The translations under genes were made by a program, and so were the position numbers. Source: Bacillota bacterium (GTDB lineage Bacteria > Bacillota > Clostridia > Christensenellales > Borkfalkiaceae). Taken from it: DNA of 64,000 nt. Positions 17,620 through 24,923 of the stretch are shown here, one piece after another (within the stretch, counting starts at the first letter, position 1; each line of letters starts with the position of its first letter). The DNA lies in contig QAKM01000097.1 of NCBI GenBank assembly GCA_003343805.1, forward strand, positions 1-64,000. Direction: 5' to 3'. The notes under the pieces are model-generated. The model saw only the letters and a program-made list of their open reading frames with translations, was not told the DNA's origin and did no database searches.

Positions 17620-17648
17620 ATTATATAACCATTCTGACAGCGTGTCAA
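17620..17648 (-). promoter_or_regulatory. Consensus promoter giving a leaderless DUF3737 mRNA
   Basis: Leftward TTGACA (17648-17643), 17-bp spacer, TATAAT (17625-17620), then seven bases and the ATG at 17612. The expected start point falls on or beside the A of the ATG. Confidence 0.8.
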
Positions 17649-17697
17649 TCAAATCGGGGCACTTTTCTTGTGCTTCCGTTCTTCCCGGATCCTTCTT

Positions 17698-18444
17698 TTA
17701 CAGTCTGAGGTACTCGGCAAGGGCGGGCAGTTCAGACGTCTGAACGGAAAAATAGGCGGAAAGGAGGCGCAGGGCGCGCTTGACGCCGTCCGCCGTCCCC
17801 TCTCCCCCCTGTCCGAGCGCCGCGCGGATCGCGAGGTAGGTGCTCTCGCTTGCAGGCACGCCTCCGCCGCACGCCTCGCAGCCGAAGGCGCCGCTCTCCA
17901 TGTCGAAGCGCATCCGTCCCGAGAGGGGCTCGCCGCAGTGCGGGCAGTCGCCCGCCGAAACGGGATAGCCCGCCTCTTTGAGCGCCGTCAGAAGAAATTG
18001 CAGCAGGACGAAGGAACTTCCGCTCTTGCCGTCCTCGATCTTCCCCTCCCCGCGCGCGCCGCCCTCCGCACAGGCAGAGAGCGCGCCGAGCGCCCGCACC
18101 GCCGCGAGGAAGAGCGCGGGGCTCACCATGCCCTCAAAGAGCAGTTTATCGCACGATTCCGCCACGCAGACGGCCGCATAGTAACAGGCGATGTCCTCGC
18201 GCAGGGCGTAGAACCCGTCGTGCACGGAGGCGGAGATGACGGTGTTCCGCCCCGATTTTTCCGCGAACACAAATTCCGCAAAACAAAAGGGCTGAGCGGC
18301 AAACCGGAGCTTTGCCCCCGCCCTTTTGACCCCTTTGAGCGCCGCGCTCAGCTTGCCGCGCTCCGCCGTAAAGAGGGTGACGATCTTATCGTACTCCCCC
18401 CAATCTGCCGCGCGCAGCACGAGCGCATCCGCCTTAAATTCCAT
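17698..18444 (-). CDS. recO: DNA repair protein RecO
   Basis: Recombination mediator that helps load RecA in the RecFOR pathway; 248 residues. The N-terminal OB fold is visible (ALVLRAADWGEYDKIVTLFTAERGKLSA) and the C-terminal half has the zinc finger CPHCGEP ... CEAC. It follows yqzL by three bases, in the usual Firmicutes order era-yqzL-recO, and is the last gene of the run. No clear terminator is seen between its stop and the DUF3737 promoter. Confidence 0.93.
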   Translation of the reverse strand: MEFKADALVLRAADWGEYDKIVTLFTAERGKLSAALKGVKRAGAKLRFAAQPFCFAEFVFAEKSGRNTVISASVHDGFYALREDIACYYAAVCVAESCDKLLFEGMVSPALFLAAVRALGALSACAEGGARGEGKIEDGKSGSSFVLLQFLLTALKEAGYPVSAGDCPHCGEPLSGRMRFDMESGAFGCEACGGGVPASESTYLAIRAALGQGGEGTADGVKRALRLLSAYFSVQTSELPALAEYLRL

Positions 18445-18447
18445 ACG

Positions 18448-18558
18448 TTACGTTCCTCTTCTCTTGTTCCTGAGCTGCTTGTACAGCATATAATAGGTGA
18501 CATTCCCCGTCTTTTGGAAGAGCTCCCAGGCGAGCTCCCCGGCATCTGTTTTCCGCAT
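18448..18558 (-). CDS. yqzL: YqzL-like small protein
   Basis: A 36-residue gene: MRKTDAGELAWELFQKTGNV followed by TYYMLYKQLRNKRRGT. It matches the YqzL family in its W-x-x-F-x-x-TGN-x-x-x-Y-x-x-[FY]-K pattern and, above all, in its place between era and recO, where Firmicutes carry this gene. A strong ribosome site (GGGAGGGGG) precedes the ATG at 18558. The stop is three bases before the recO ATG, so the two are probably translationally coupled. Function unknown. Confidence 0.85.
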   Translation of the reverse strand: MRKTDAGELAWELFQKTGNVTYYMLYKQLRNKRRGT

Positions 18559-18621
18559 AGCCCCCTCCCTCTTCAGTATGGGAAGAAAGCGGGCGCATTA
18601 TGAATGAAACGGAAGGGCTCC

Positions 18622-19515
18622 TCAGTCCTCGCGCTCCTTCTCGTAGCCGAGCTCGCGCAGCATCCCCTCGCGGTCGCGCCAATTCTCGCGCACCTTGACG
18701 TAGGTGGTGAGGAACACCTTCGCACCCAAAAACTTTTCCATGTCCTGCCGCGCAAAGGAGGCGACTTCCTTCAGCGCCCGCCCCTGCCTGCCGATGAGGA
18801 TGGCCTTATGGTTGGGCTTTTCGCAGACGATGTCGAGGTTGATGTCGTAGACGCCGTTGTCCTGTTTTTCAAAGGTATTGATGACGATGGCGACGCCGTG
18901 CGGGATCTCCTGATCGAATTTTAAGAGGATCTTCTCGCGCATGATCTCGGCGATCATGAACTTTTCGCTCCGGTCGGAGACGACGTCCTCGGGGAAGAGG
19001 GGCTCCCCCTCGGGCAGGAGCGCCGCAACGGCGTCCTCCAGCTTTTTTAAGTTGCTCCCCTTGCGCGCCGAGACGGGGAAGATGTCCCTTTCAACGCCCC
19101 CTTCGACGATCTTCTTCACATCCTCGGGAATGCGTTCCTTCTGCATGATGTCCGTCTTGGTATAGGCGATGAGCATGGGGATGCCGAGGGAGGCATACTT
19201 CTTCATGAGGGCGATGTCGCTCTCCTCGACGCCCGCGTGGCCGTCATGCACATAGAGGATGGCGTCCACATCGCGGGACGTGTTCTCCGTCGTGCGCATC
19301 ATGATGCCCGTGAGGGCGTTGCGCTGGCGGTAGATGCCGGGCGTATCCACAAAGACGATCTGCCGATCCTCGCGGTTGAGGATGCCGAGGATGCGGTCGC
19401 GCGTGGTCTGCGGCTTGGGGGAGACGATGGCGACCTTTTCGCCCACGAGCACATTGACAAGCGTGCTCTTTCCCGCATTTGCCTTGCCGATGACGGCTAC
19501 CGTTCCGCTCCTCAT
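18622..19515 (-). CDS. era: Ribosome assembly GTPase Era
   Basis: GTPase that helps mature 16S rRNA and the 30S subunit; 297 residues. G1 is GKANAGKST, slightly off the usual GRPNVGKST; G3 is VDTPG; G4 is TKTD in place of NKxD, a tolerated change. The C-terminal KH RNA-binding domain shows AILIGRQGRALKEVASFARQ. It overlaps ybeY by four bases (ATGA), so coupling is likely, and is followed by yqzL and recO. All features of a working Era are present. Confidence 0.96.
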   Translation of the reverse strand: MRSGTVAVIGKANAGKSTLVNVLVGEKVAIVSPKPQTTRDRILGILNREDRQIVFVDTPGIYRQRNALTGIMMRTTENTSRDVDAILYVHDGHAGVEESDIALMKKYASLGIPMLIAYTKTDIMQKERIPEDVKKIVEGGVERDIFPVSARKGSNLKKLEDAVAALLPEGEPLFPEDVVSDRSEKFMIAEIMREKILLKFDQEIPHGVAIVINTFEKQDNGVYDINLDIVCEKPNHKAILIGRQGRALKEVASFARQDMEKFLGAKVFLTTYVKVRENWRDREGMLRELGYEKERED

Positions 19516-19985
19516 CTTGTAAGTCCCATCCTTGCCATGATCTTCTCCTCCTCTTCGCGCATCTCGCGCTTTTCCTCCTCCGTCTCGTGGTCGTACCCGA
19601 GACAGTGCAGCACTCCGTGTACGGTGAGATAGTTGAGCTCGCGTGCATACGAATGCCCGTACTCCTCCGCCTGTTCCCGGGCGCGCGCTTCGCAGATGGC
19701 GATGCTGCCCAGAAAGAGGCGGTCCTCCTCGTCGAGCTCGTCCGCATGATCGTCCGCGATGAGCCGCTCCCCCTTGATCCCGTCGAGCGAAGGGAAGCTC
19801 AGAACGTCGGTCACGCGGTCGATGCCGCGCACCTCGCGGTTGAGGCGCCGGATCTCCTCCTCATCGACGAGAACGAGCTCCAGAACAAAGTCGCAGTCTC
19901 CCGCAGCCGCCCCTTCGAGCGCCCCCTCCAGGCGCTCCTTTTCCGCCTCTTCGAGCGCATCGGTATCGAGATAAAACTTATTCAT
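19512..19985 (-). CDS. ybeY: Endoribonuclease YbeY
   Basis: Zinc endoribonuclease involved in 16S rRNA 3'-end maturation and ribosome quality control; 157 residues. The metal motif H-x3-H-x5-H is intact in HGVLHCLGYDHE, and the upstream segment NREVRGIDRVTDVLSFP is typical. Its start overlaps the end of the PgpH-like gene by eight bases, and its end overlaps era, so the whole block is tightly coupled. Confidence 0.95.
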   Translation of the reverse strand: MNKFYLDTDALEEAEKERLEGALEGAAAGDCDFVLELVLVDEEEIRRLNREVRGIDRVTDVLSFPSLDGIKGERLIADDHADELDEEDRLFLGSIAICEARAREQAEEYGHSYARELNYLTVHGVLHCLGYDHETEEEKREMREEEEKIMARMGLTR

Positions 19986-21477
19986 CGCCCTTGCCTTCCT
20001 CCTTGACGGCCTGCCGCGCGCGATTGAAACGGATGGCAGGGTATTTGACGCGGTGATGATGCACGCCCGTGAGCGAATCGACGAGCGTCTGCTTGATGAC
20101 GGTCAGCTCGCGGATGGTGATGTCGCAGTCGGAGAACTGGTCGAGATCCATCCGTTCCTCGATGATGGAGCGGACGATGCGTTCCACCGTCTCGGGCGAG
20201 CGGTCCTTGACGGCACGCGCCGCGGCCTCGGAGGCATCGGCGATCATGATGATCGCAGCGATCTTGGTCGTGGGCTTGGGGCCGAGATAGGAATAGTTGC
20301 GGATGTTGGCATCCCCGCCCGAGAGGCGGTTGGCCTTGTCGTAGAAAAATTTGATGGGCAGCGTGCCGTGATGCTCGCGCGCCACATCCGCGATCTCCTT
20401 GGGCAGATGGTTGGCGATGAGCAGATCGTACCCATCCTGCGCGTGCGAACGGATGATGTCGGCGGAAAGCTCGGGCGTCAGTTCGTCGTGCACGTTGTAG
20501 CCCGTCTGGTTCTCGGTGAAGCACTCGGGCTGCTTGAGCTTGCCCACATCGTGATAGTAGGCCGCCGCACGCGCGAGCTCGGCGTTTTCGGAGATGGCGA
20601 TGGCGCACGTCTCGGCGAGCTGCGCGACGATGAGCGAATGGTTGAACGTCCCGGGGGCCTCGGTGCGCAGCCGCTGCAGAAGGGGCGCGTTGGCGCTCGT
20701 CAGTTCTCTCAGCCGGAACACGGTCAGACGGTTGAACGCCATCTCAAAGACGGGCAGGATGCACAGGGCGAGCATCGCCGAGAGCACGCAGCCCAAAATG
20801 CCGTACCCTGCCGAAGCGACGTAGGGGATCCAGTCGAAGTGGGTAAAGTCGAGCTCGGAAAGTTCGAGGAGCAGCACGATGGCAAGCCCCGGGATGCCGA
20901 GGAACACGCCCGTTAAGAGCAGCTCCCATCTCGTCTTGACGTTGGCGGCGACGAACACCGCGAACGTGCCGCAGGCAAAGCTGAGCATGAGCGAGATATA
21001 GACGGAGTTGGGCGAGGAATCGAAGTTGTTCGTGAAGGTGTCGATGACGAACATCAGAAGGGAAAAGACGAAGTTGAGGATGATCGCCTGCCGCCGCCCG
21101 AACAGGAAGAGGCCGATGAGAGCGAGCATCGCCACGGGACGCAGATAGATGGAGACAAAGCGCCCGCAGAAATAGCACACCAGCACGGCCAGGATGAGGA
21201 CGAGATAGATGAGAAAGACGTTCCTTCCCCGGGCGATGAAGGTCTTGTCCTCGAAGTAGTAGTAATAAAAGAGGATGGCAAAGAGCAGGAGCACGCAGAT
21301 GCACGCCGAAAGGAAGCGGAAAGCGCTGTCCCGGAAATACGCCTGCCATGCGTCCGGCTCATTGACGATGATCATCATCACCATGCCGGCGACGAGGATC
21401 GCATAACAGACGACGAGCATGACAAGGCCCACGGCAAGATCAACTCTTCCGATGCCCTTTGCGGTACGGTCTTTCAT
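19978..21477 (-). CDS. PgpH-like c-di-AMP phosphodiesterase lacking 7TMR-HDED domain
   Basis: Membrane HD-domain phosphodiesterase, 499 residues. TM1 spans about 12-38; TM2-TM7 run to about 265. The catalytic HD domain begins with GTFNHSLIVAQLAE and has YYHDVGKLKQPECFTENQ and AREHHGT, the HDIG-type metal ligands. Known PgpH proteins are about 700 residues and carry an extracellular 7TMR-HDED domain of about 250 residues between TM1 and TM2; here that link is about ten residues (NEPDAWQAYFRD). The catalytic half and membrane bundle are intact, so it should still cut c-di-AMP. Its place between phoH and ybeY is the usual one for PgpH. Confidence 0.9.
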   Translation of the reverse strand: MKDRTAKGIGRVDLAVGLVMLVVCYAILVAGMVMMIIVNEPDAWQAYFRDSAFRFLSACICVLLLFAILFYYYYFEDKTFIARGRNVFLIYLVLILAVLVCYFCGRFVSIYLRPVAMLALIGLFLFGRRQAIILNFVFSLLMFVIDTFTNNFDSSPNSVYISLMLSFACGTFAVFVAANVKTRWELLLTGVFLGIPGLAIVLLLELSELDFTHFDWIPYVASAGYGILGCVLSAMLALCILPVFEMAFNRLTVFRLRELTSANAPLLQRLRTEAPGTFNHSLIVAQLAETCAIAISENAELARAAAYYHDVGKLKQPECFTENQTGYNVHDELTPELSADIIRSHAQDGYDLLIANHLPKEIADVAREHHGTLPIKFFYDKANRLSGGDANIRNYSYLGPKPTTKIAAIIMIADASEAAARAVKDRSPETVERIVRSIIEERMDLDQFSDCDITIRELTVIKQTLVDSLTGVHHHRVKYPAIRFNRARQAVKEEGKGDE

Positions 21478-22454
21478 CGTTTTTCTCCTTTGCTTTTCTG
21501 AGATTCTGCCCTCTCATAGGCGCGGACGATGCGCATGACGAGGGGATGACGCACGACGTCCTTTTCGGTGAGCGTGACGATCGCGATGTCCTCGACGCCC
21601 TTCAGGATGGTCACGGCCTGCTTCAAGCCGCTCGTCTTGCCCTCCGGAAGGTCGGTCTGCGTCAGATCGCCCGTGACGACCATCTTGCTGCCGTCGCCGA
21701 GGCGGGTCAAAAACATCTTCATCTGTTCGCGGGTGGCGTTCTGCGCTTCGTCGAGGATGACGAAGGCGTTCGAGAGCGTCCTGCCGCGCATATAGGCGAG
21801 GGGCGCGACTTCGATGGCGCCCTTTTCCATGAGCTTTGAGTATGTCTCGAGCCCGAACATCTCCTGCAGTGCATCGTAGAGCGGGCGCAGGTATGGATCG
21901 ACTTTGGTCTGCAGATCGCCGGGGAGGAAGCCCAGCTTTTCGCCCGCCTCCACTGCGGGACGGGTCAGGATGATCTTTTCCACCTGCTTGCCCTTGTAGG
22001 CGGCCACCGCGAGACAGACGGCAAGATAGGTCTTGCCCGTTCCCGCAGGCCCCACGCCGAAGGTGACGGTATTGCCCTTGATGGCGGAGACGTACTCCTT
22101 CTGCCCCACCGTCTTGCACTTGACGGGCTTGCCGCGCGACGAGACGGCGACGACGCCGTGCATCAGCGAGCCGATGTCCGAAGCGTGTCCCTCCCGCGCG
22201 AGCTCGATGCAGTAAAGAAGGCTGCTCTTGTCGATGTTGTCGCCCGCTTCGACGATCGAAAGCAGGCTCTCGAGCACCTCCTTGCCGAGCGCGGCATTCT
22301 CCGCCTCCCCCTCGAGGACGATGTTCGTCCCCTCGACCTTGGTGAAGAGCTCGAGCTCCCGCGCGATGGTGACGAGGTTCTCGTCGAAGATCCCGAGGAT
22401 CTTCTGCAGCCTGTCCAATCCGCCCGTTTCGATGGTATATCTGGTTGCCGTAAT
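21474..22454 (-). CDS. phoH: PhoH family ATPase (apparent ATT start)
   Basis: P-loop ATPase of the PhoH family, often placed beside ybeY; 326 residues. The Walker A motif is GPAGTGKTYLA, Walker B is FVILDEAQNA, and TGDLTQTDLP follows. Alignment to the family places the N-terminus at RYTIETGGLDRLQKILGIFD. No ATG, GTG or TTG in frame fits: a good ribosome site AGGAGG (22465-22460) is followed after five bases by ATT (22454-22452), so ATT appears to be the start codon. Upstream in-frame ATGs lie deep inside yqfD. The gene overlaps the next gene by four bases. Either a true rare start or an assembly error. Confidence 0.9.
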   Translation of the reverse strand: MTATRYTIETGGLDRLQKILGIFDENLVTIARELELFTKVEGTNIVLEGEAENAALGKEVLESLLSIVEAGDNIDKSSLLYCIELAREGHASDIGSLMHGVVAVSSRGKPVKCKTVGQKEYVSAIKGNTVTFGVGPAGTGKTYLAVCLAVAAYKGKQVEKIILTRPAVEAGEKLGFLPGDLQTKVDPYLRPLYDALQEMFGLETYSKLMEKGAIEVAPLAYMRGRTLSNAFVILDEAQNATREQMKMFLTRLGDGSKMVVTGDLTQTDLPEGKTSGLKQAVTILKGVEDIAIVTLTEKDVVRHPLVMRIVRAYERAESQKSKGEKR

Positions 22455-22480
22455 CCGTTCCTCCTGCCGGCAGATGCCGG

Positions 22481-23335
22481 TCACTGTATATGACTTGCGA
22501 TCGTGAGACGCGCCGTTCCGTAGATGCGCCAGCCCTCCTCCGTCTCTTCCGCGGAAAGCTCCGCATCCTCTCCGAACGCGAGGCGCGCCGCCTCGAACGC
22601 GCCCTCTTTGCTCCCCGCAAACACGCCTTCCACAGGGCAGCGGAGCACCGCGTAGCCAATGACGATCACGCGCTCCTCCCGTTCGCCGTACAAAACGCGC
22701 TCGGAAATGAGCGTCTGCCCCGCCTCCACCTCCTGTCCGACCGCGGCGCAGGGCGTGCCGCGCAGCACGACGAGCTCTTCGAGGATGCCCGCGCGCGGAG
22801 CCTTCATGGGCGCCCTGTCCCAGGCAGTCTCTCCGTCGCTGACTTCCACGCATACGGTGAGCACCCCGCCCTCAAAGCGAAGGGAGGCAAAACTCACGCG
22901 GGGGAGCTCCAAGATGCGGGAGGTGAGGAGCTCCGTTTTTTCGGGTGCGGGCGCAAGCGGCCCGATGCCGTCCTCCGCAAGGAGGGCAAGCACCTCGCTC
23001 TCATAGTAGGCGCCGCTGCCCGTGATCTCCACTCTCAGGACGCGCGTCTCAAGCGCACACACGAGCCCGAGCGCCAGCGCCCCTCCGCACACGAGCCCGA
23101 AGGAGCGGCGGATCGCCGCCCGAACGCGGGCGGCTCCCAGGGGGCGCACTTTTTTTACATTATAACACGAACCCCGCAAAATTGCAAAAACTTTTTTGCT
23201 GTCTTTGGCGGCGACTGTGACGGCGAGCGCATTTTTTTGCACGCGCCGCGCCGCCAGCACGGGGATGTGTTCCCGCGCCAGCTTTCCGAGGACGCGCTCC
23301 GTCCCCAGCCCCTCGATCAGAAGTTCGTTCCTCAT
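22481..23335 (-). CDS. yqfD: Sporulation protein YqfD
   Basis: Membrane protein of the YqfD family, 284 residues, made by sporulating Firmicutes. It has an N-terminal cytoplasmic domain (residues 1-75), one transmembrane helix (FGLVCGGALALGLVCAL, near 80-96) and an outer domain with VLRVEITGSGAYYESEVLALLAEDGIG and a POTRA/FtsQ-like look. It starts one base after yqfC and is followed by phoH, as in Bacillus. Its exact function is not known. Confidence 0.92.
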   Translation of the reverse strand: MRNELLIEGLGTERVLGKLAREHIPVLAARRVQKNALAVTVAAKDSKKVFAILRGSCYNVKKVRPLGAARVRAAIRRSFGLVCGGALALGLVCALETRVLRVEITGSGAYYESEVLALLAEDGIGPLAPAPEKTELLTSRILELPRVSFASLRFEGGVLTVCVEVSDGETAWDRAPMKAPRAGILEELVVLRGTPCAAVGQEVEAGQTLISERVLYGEREERVIVIGYAVLRCPVEGVFAGSKEGAFEAARLAFGEDAELSAEETEEGWRIYGTARLTIASHIQ

Positions 23336-23336
23336 G

Positions 23337-23585
23337 TCAAAGGCGCGTCACGCGCGCGATCGTGCCGCAGACGACGACGTCGCCCGCATCGTAGCGGCCG
23401 AGCGAGAGCCCGCTCCCCTCGACCTTCACCCCGCCCCGTCTGCCCAGAAGCACGATGCGCTCCCCGGAAAAGGCGGCGATGCGCTTCACGTTCTCAAAGA
23501 CACCCTCTCCCTCGGCGACCGTGTACTGCACGCTCCCGCCCGAGGCCCGCTGCAGCCCGGAGAGCCATTCCGAAAACACCCTCAT
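23337..23585 (-). CDS. yqfC: Sporulation protein YqfC
   Basis: Small YqfC-family protein, 82 residues from the ATG at 23585 (MRVFSEWLSGLQRASGGSVQ). The pattern ENVKRIAAFSGERIVLLGRRG and VVCGTIARV fits YqfC. A longer frame to 23657 adds 24 residues with no family match. A CATATAAT box lies seven bases before the ATG and resembles a sigma-E -10 element, which would fit the mother-cell expression known for yqfC in Bacillus. First gene of the yqfC-to-recO block. Confidence 0.85.
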   Translation of the reverse strand: MRVFSEWLSGLQRASGGSVQYTVAEGEGVFENVKRIAAFSGERIVLLGRRGGVKVEGSGLSLGRYDAGDVVVCGTIARVTRL

Positions 23586-23592
23586 ACCGCCT

Positions 23593-23621
23593 ATTATATG
23601 CGCTTTCTCCGCATTTGAGCC
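23593..23621 (-). promoter_or_regulatory. Possible sigma-E-type promoter of yqfC
   Basis: Leftward CATATAAT (23600-23593) has no sigma-A -35 partner at 16-18 bp. Twelve bases further up is GCTCAAAT, a loose match to a sigma-E -35. The ATG follows the box after seven bases. Confidence 0.4.
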
Positions 23622-23658
23622 CGCAGACACTGCACGGCTTTGCTTTTTTCCGTGCAAA

Positions 23659-23679
23659 GAGGCGGGATCCCCCGCCTCT
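23659..23679 (-). terminator. Terminator after the zinc-ribbon gene
   Basis: Stem AGAGGCGGG/CCCGCCTCT with a short loop, 19 bases after the stop at 23698. The U-tract is weak (TTT). Confidence 0.6.
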
Positions 23680-23697
23680 TCGTTCCGGCTCTGCCGT

Positions 23698-24381
23698 TCA
23701 ATCGATATAGACCTCTGCCGTCAGTTCGTTCCCGAACTTATCCCGCCATTCCAGCGTCTGCAGCCCCGTCTCGGTGATGTTGTCGTACCCGTAGCCGAGA
23801 TAGTAGCTCCCGTCCGTATAGTAGGCGCGGTAAGGAAACTCGAAATACCCCCTCTTCACGGACGATTCGTCGAGGAGCTCATAGGAGACGAGCTCCTTCT
23901 TGTTGTAGCCGTAACTGCTCGCATAGGCGTTGTAGATGACTTCCGAGACCATCATGCCTCCGTTGCCCGGCTCCCATGCGATCTCAATGCTCTTATAGCC
24001 GTAATCGCGGCGCTTGCCGTTCCAGAAAGAGCGGTCGAAGTAGTACGAACGGTCGTTCTCCGTCAGGTGCGCGGGGGTCAGCATCACGAAGGCAACGAAC
24101 TCCTCGCTGTCGCCGAGCTCGATGCGCTCCGCGACGCCCGACGTGCGGAAGGGATCGAGGATATACCCGAGGACGGGGATCATGATGCCGAGATCGATCC
24201 CGATCGCCACGAGGATGACGAGCAGCGTGAGCCAGAATTTCTTGTGCGACTTTCTCTCCTTGTACCGCTCGGCAGGAGCGCCCCGGCTGCGGGTCGGCGC
24301 CCCGAACACGGCGCGGTCGCTGTATCCGCACTTGGGGCAGACCGAACCCTCGTATTCATTGCCGCATCGTTTACAGATCAT
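23698..24381 (-). CDS. Zinc-ribbon single-pass membrane protein, function unknown
   Basis: 227 residues. The N-terminus is a zinc ribbon (MICKRCGNEYEGSVCPKCGY, two CxxC pairs). A basic linker follows, then one transmembrane helix near 50-73 (FWLTLLVILVAIGIDLGIMI). The outer part (75-227) is rich in Tyr and Asp (YYTDGSYYLGYGYDNI) and looks beta-structured, with no enzyme motif. This build (cytoplasmic zinc ribbon, one helix, variable outer domain) is common in Clostridia, with no assigned role. Monocistronic, with its own promoter and a palindrome in the spacer. Confidence 0.75.
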   Translation of the reverse strand: MICKRCGNEYEGSVCPKCGYSDRAVFGAPTRSRGAPAERYKERKSHKKFWLTLLVILVAIGIDLGIMIPVLGYILDPFRTSGVAERIELGDSEEFVAFVMLTPAHLTENDRSYYFDRSFWNGKRRDYGYKSIEIAWEPGNGGMMVSEVIYNAYASSYGYNKKELVSYELLDESSVKRGYFEFPYRAYYTDGSYYLGYGYDNITETGLQTLEWRDKFGNELTAEVYID

Positions 24382-24431
24382 ATTTCCCTCCCCGGCGCAC
24401 CCGCAGGCGGCCTTACCATTGCTGTACTTTC

Positions 24432-24460
24432 ATTATATCACAACTTCCCGCGGGAAACAA
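24432..24460 (-). promoter_or_regulatory. Promoter of the zinc-ribbon gene with spacer palindrome
   Basis: Leftward TTGTTT (24460-24455), 17-bp spacer, TATAAT (24437-24432). The perfect palindrome TTCCCGCGGGAA (24445-24456) lies in the spacer and touches the -35. Confidence 0.65.
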
Positions 24461-24482
24461 GAGGGCATCGGCATCTTTTTTC

Positions 24483-24542
24483 AAAAAAAGGACAGCCCGC
24501 CCTGATCTCCGCGCCAAACCGCGCCGAGATGGGAAGCCGTCC
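24483..24542 (-). terminator. Terminator after the XRE gene
   Basis: Long interrupted hairpin (GGACGGC outer arm pairing with GCTGTCC, inner ATCTC/GAGAT arm) followed by seven T on the leftward RNA (24489-24483). Confidence 0.8.
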
Positions 24543-24558
24543 TCTGCCGCCCGGGCCT

Positions 24559-24753
24559 TCAGTAATCCTTTCTCCCGAGCAAAAAATCGATGTCCTCGCC
24601 GAAATAGTCGGCGATCCTGCAAAGATAGGTCAGCGAGATCTCCCGCTGGCAGCGCAGATACCGCGAGATGGTCTGCTGCGGGATCCCGACCTCCCTTGCA
24701 AACTGGCTGATGGGCCTGTCGCCGATGAACTCCTTCAGCCGTGCCGCAAACAC
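24559..24753 (-). CDS. Small XRE-family HTH regulator
   Basis: DNA-binding protein of 64 residues, essentially one lambda-repressor-type helix-turn-helix: FAARLKEFIGDRPISQFARE, then VGIPQQTISRYLRCQREISL as the recognition part and TYLCRIADYFGEDIDFLLGR. The GTG at 24753 is chosen because the family begins at this point and a GGAAAGGGA site lies upstream; the ATG at 24822 lies inside an operator-like repeat. Two related palindromes just upstream suggest it represses its own gene and a divergent transcript. Terminated separately from its neighbours. Confidence 0.82.
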   Translation of the reverse strand: MFAARLKEFIGDRPISQFAREVGIPQQTISRYLRCQREISLTYLCRIADYFGEDIDFLLGRKDY

Positions 24754-24781
24754 TGCTACACAGTCCCTTTCCACATAAAAT

Positions 24782-24838
24782 ATTTTACACCAAACGGCGT
24801 AAAATACTTGACTTTTCACCAAATGGTGTGATATATTG
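24782..24838. promoter_or_regulatory. Paired operator-like palindromes upstream of the XRE gene
   Basis: First site ATTTTACACC-AAAC-GGCGTAAAAT (24782-24805; one mismatch between arms). Second site around CACC-AAAT-GGTG (24818-24829), sharing the CACCAAA(C/T)GG(C/T)G core. The second lies between TTGACT (24809-24814) and TATATT (24833-24838), a possible rightward promoter with an 18-bp spacer. Confidence 0.6.
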
Positions 24839-24873
24839 AAGGCAGCTCATCCCGAAAGACGTTTTATATGCAA

Positions 24874-24902
24874 CGAGCCCCCTGTGTATGCAGGGGACTC
24901 TT
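24874..24902 (+). other. Hairpin downstream of the divergent promoter
   Basis: GAGCCCCCTG-TGTATG-CAGGGGACTC can fold into a stem of about nine pairs with one mismatch and is followed by TTTG. If the TTGACT promoter at 24809 is active, this would end a transcript of about 60 bases with no plausible protein. Confidence 0.35.
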
Positions 24903-24923
24903 TGCGTATGATCGCTTCCGACG

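Noticed and set aside
18434-18682. An 82-codon frame over the yqzL region
   Set aside because: A different frame of the same strand; the 36-residue YqzL frame has the ribosome site, family pattern and spacing to recO.
22455-22853. Long N-terminal extension of PhoH up to an ATG inside yqfD
   Set aside because: The added 133 residues are Arg/Gly-rich out-of-frame yqfD sequence with no match to PhoH.
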